NCBI GenBank assembly: GCA_024638905.1
Contig: JAHEJH010000065.1
Location: 1 to 6,774, forward strand
Reading direction: 5' to 3'
Length of the DNA: 6,774 nt
Origin: Luminiphilus sp.
GTDB lineage: Bacteria; Pseudomonadota; Gammaproteobacteria; Pseudomonadales; Halieaceae
Shown here: one piece after another, positions 5,159-6,774 of the stretch
How the letters are laid out: each line of letters starts with the position of its first letter
Position numbering within the stretch: the stretch's first letter is position 1
Notes under the pieces: model-generated
Told to the model about the DNA's origin: nothing
Database searches by the model: none
Seen by the model: the letters and a program-made list of their open reading frames with translations, nothing else
Made by a program: the position numbers and the translations under genes

Positions 5159-6774
5159 ATGACCGATCAATTCTTACCTGGCCAGCGATGGGTCAGTCAC
5201 GCGGATAGTACTTTAGGTTTGGGGATCGTGACCCACGCCGATGAACGTCGGGTCACCTTGCATTTCCCCGCCGTGGAGGAGGAGCGGGTGTATGCGACCG
5301 ATCGCGCCCCCCTGACCCGACTACTCCTCAAACCCGGTGACCAGCTGACACGCATGGACGGCAGCATGCTGACGGTGATCGCGCTTCAGGAACAAGGAGG
5401 GGTGATTACTTATGAAGCAGAGGGACCATCTGGAGCGCATCATTCGGTCGTGGAGACCGAGCTTGATGCCCATATCGAGCTGAATACGCCGATCGAGCGA
5501 TTACTGAATAATCAACTGGGTAAGCCTCGAGACTTTGGTCTCCGAATGACCACTTTGGAGCACGCCGCCGAGGGAGAAGGCTTTGAACTGGGAGGCTTGC
5601 TCGGTCCACGAACCGCTCTACTCTCGCACCAACTGTATGTGGCAGCCAACGTGGGGAAACGCTTTGCGCCACGCGTGTTACTTGCCGATGAGGTGGGGCT
5701 CGGTAAAACCATTGAGGCAGGGTTGATCCTCACCCAGCAGCTACATCGACAGCGGATGCGCCGCGTCCTGGTGCTTGTGCCTGAGACACTGGCGCACCAG
5801 TGGCTTGTTGAAATGCAAAGACGCTTCCACCTCGCATTCTCACTGCTCAATGCCGAGCGACTGGAAGACGCCGACATCGAAATGGAGTTTTCCGAGAATG
5901 CGCTGGTTATCGCTCCGATCAGCCTGTTTGCTGATGATCCGATAACAAGAGAAATCGTCAGCGGCCTTGACTGGGACATGTTGGTCATTGATGAGGCACA
6001 CCACATCACCGGAATTGGTGAGCAGCGCACGGACTTGGGCCAGTTTGTCTGCGAGGTATCGGCTCGCGCCCGCGGCCTACTGCTACTGACCGCCACTCCC
6101 GAGCAGGCTGGACTGAGAAGCCACTTTGACCGACTGCGACTGATCGACCCTGCGCGCTTCGCAGATTTTGACCAATTTACCGCCGAATACGCCCAATTTG
6201 CCGAATGGAGCCGCCTGATCGATCAATTGGAAAGGGGTGAGGCCGTCACACTACCCGAGGGGATTGATGGCGAGGCCGATACAGAAGAGCAGATTCAGCA
6301 GATGCTTGACCGTTACGGCACCGGGCGCGTGCTGTACCGCAATTCACGGCGAGGGGTGCCCGGGTTTCCGCAACGACACCGACACGCTTATTCGCTGGCG
6401 TCGCCAGCACTTTATCAGCATGACGCCCAGACACTCCATCCGGAAACGCTGCACCCAGAATCCATATGGATTGAACAGGACCCTCGGGTCGAGTGGCTGG
6501 AAACACAGCTGAAAAATCTCCGGCCCAAAAAGGTGCTTGTGATCTGCGCGCATAAAGAGACAGCGATTGCGCTGGAGCACTTTCTGCACCTGAAAGCCGG
6601 TGTTCGTTGCGCGGCCTTCCACGAGGACCTGAGCCTTATCGAACGCGATCGCGCTGCTGCCTTCTTTGCCGAGGAAAGCGGCGGTGCTCAGGCGCTGATC
6701 TGTTCCGAAATTGGCAGTGAAGGCCGCAATTTTCAATTTGCGCAGCACTTGATTTGCTTTGACCTGCCTTTCCA
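5159..6774 (+). CDS. rapA: RNA polymerase-associated protein RapA (Swi2/Snf2 ATPase), N-terminal part
   Basis: RapA binds core RNA polymerase and uses ATP hydrolysis to help recycle it after transcription. The frame opens at ATG 5159 and stays open to the window end, giving about 538 codons of a family usually near 950-970 residues. The N-terminal FLPGQRWVSHADSTLGLG matches the RapA Tudor-like domain. Helicase motif I ADEVGLGKT (176-184) puts the Walker lysine at residue 183, the same number as in the E. coli protein. Motif II is DEAHH at 278-282, motif III is TATPEQ at 311-316, and motif V SEIGSEGRNFQF begins at 516 in the second RecA lobe. The region between the lobes (about 340-440) is shorter than in E. 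coli, by eye. No ribosome-binding site precedes the ATG; with only three bases after the tatD stop, translation is probably coupled to tatD. Confidence 0.96.
   Translation, partial: MTDQFLPGQRWVSHADSTLGLGIVTHADERRVTLHFPAVEEERVYATDRAPLTRLLLKPGDQLTRMDGSMLTVIALQEQGGVITYEAEGPSGAHHSVVETELDAHIELNTPIERLLNNQLGKPRDFGLRMTTLEHAAEGEGFELGGLLGPRTALLSHQLYVAANVGKRFAPRVLLADEVGLGKTIEAGLILTQQLHRQRMRRVLVLVPETLAHQWLVEMQRRFHLAFSLLNAERLEDADIEMEFSENALVIAPISLFADDPITREIVSGLDWDMLVIDEAHHITGIGEQRTDLGQFVCEVSARARGLLLLTATPEQAGLRSHFDRLRLIDPARFADFDQFTAEYAQFAEWSRLIDQLERGEAVTLPEGIDGEADTEEQIQQMLDRYGTGRVLYRNSRRGVPGFPQRHRHAYSLASPALYQHDAQTLHPETLHPESIWIEQDPRVEWLETQLKNLRPKKVLVICAHKETAIALEHFLHLKAGVRCAAFHEDLSLIERDRAAAFFAEESGGAQALICSEIGSEGRNFQFAQHLICFDLPF

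Noticed and set aside
6644..6653. CGCGATCGCG palindrome in rapA
   Set aside because: It is explained by Arg-Asp-Arg codons in a conserved motif; a single copy, not a repeat family.

Overview
The window (about 57% GC by eye, tightly packed, no mobile elements) looks like core chromosome of a free-living, probably marine, gammaproteobacterium. The basis is a ValS C-terminus, a CspA-type cold-shock protein and RapA of gammaproteobacterial type. A TPR/TonB-like secreted protein of a kind I associate with the Halieaceae/Cellvibrionales also fits, but that assignment is an impression and not tested.

Layout. (1) 2-1837, plus strand: the end of valS, a 70-residue cold-shock protein, and an ETFB-lysine-methyltransferase-like class I SAM methyltransferase. 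The Shine-Dalgarno of the methyltransferase lies inside a perfect 8-bp hairpin in the csp-methyltransferase gap. (2) 1838-3070, minus strand: a secreted protein with TPR-like helices and a TonB-C-like terminal domain. It converges on the methyltransferase with zero bases between the stop codons, and the junction is a perfect 14-bp palindrome. (3) 3071-3267: a dense regulatory region. On the minus strand it holds a strong intrinsic terminator only 16 bp upstream of the TPR-gene start codon, preceded by a second GC-rich hairpin with a UUUCCCUUUU loop. Together with a plausible sigma70 promoter these describe an unannotated small RNA of about 100 nt, or a terminated leader of the TPR gene. A promoter for the LysR-type regulator interleaves with it in the opposite direction, along with GTAT/ATAC half-sites. 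(4) 3268-6774, plus strand: the LysR-type regulator, a 14-bp tandem repeat straddling its stop codon, a TatD/YcfH-like metal-dependent hydrolase, and, after 3 bases, rapA (open at the window edge).

How the parts may work together: valS, csp and the methyltransferase could share a transcript, with methyltransferase translation gated by RNA structure. The LysR-type regulator probably controls itself and the divergent small RNA/TPR transcript from the shared intergenic region. tatD and rapA look translationally coupled. The most novel-looking element is the candidate C-rich-loop small RNA at about 3087-3185 on the minus strand. All of its support is sequence structure; expression is not shown.
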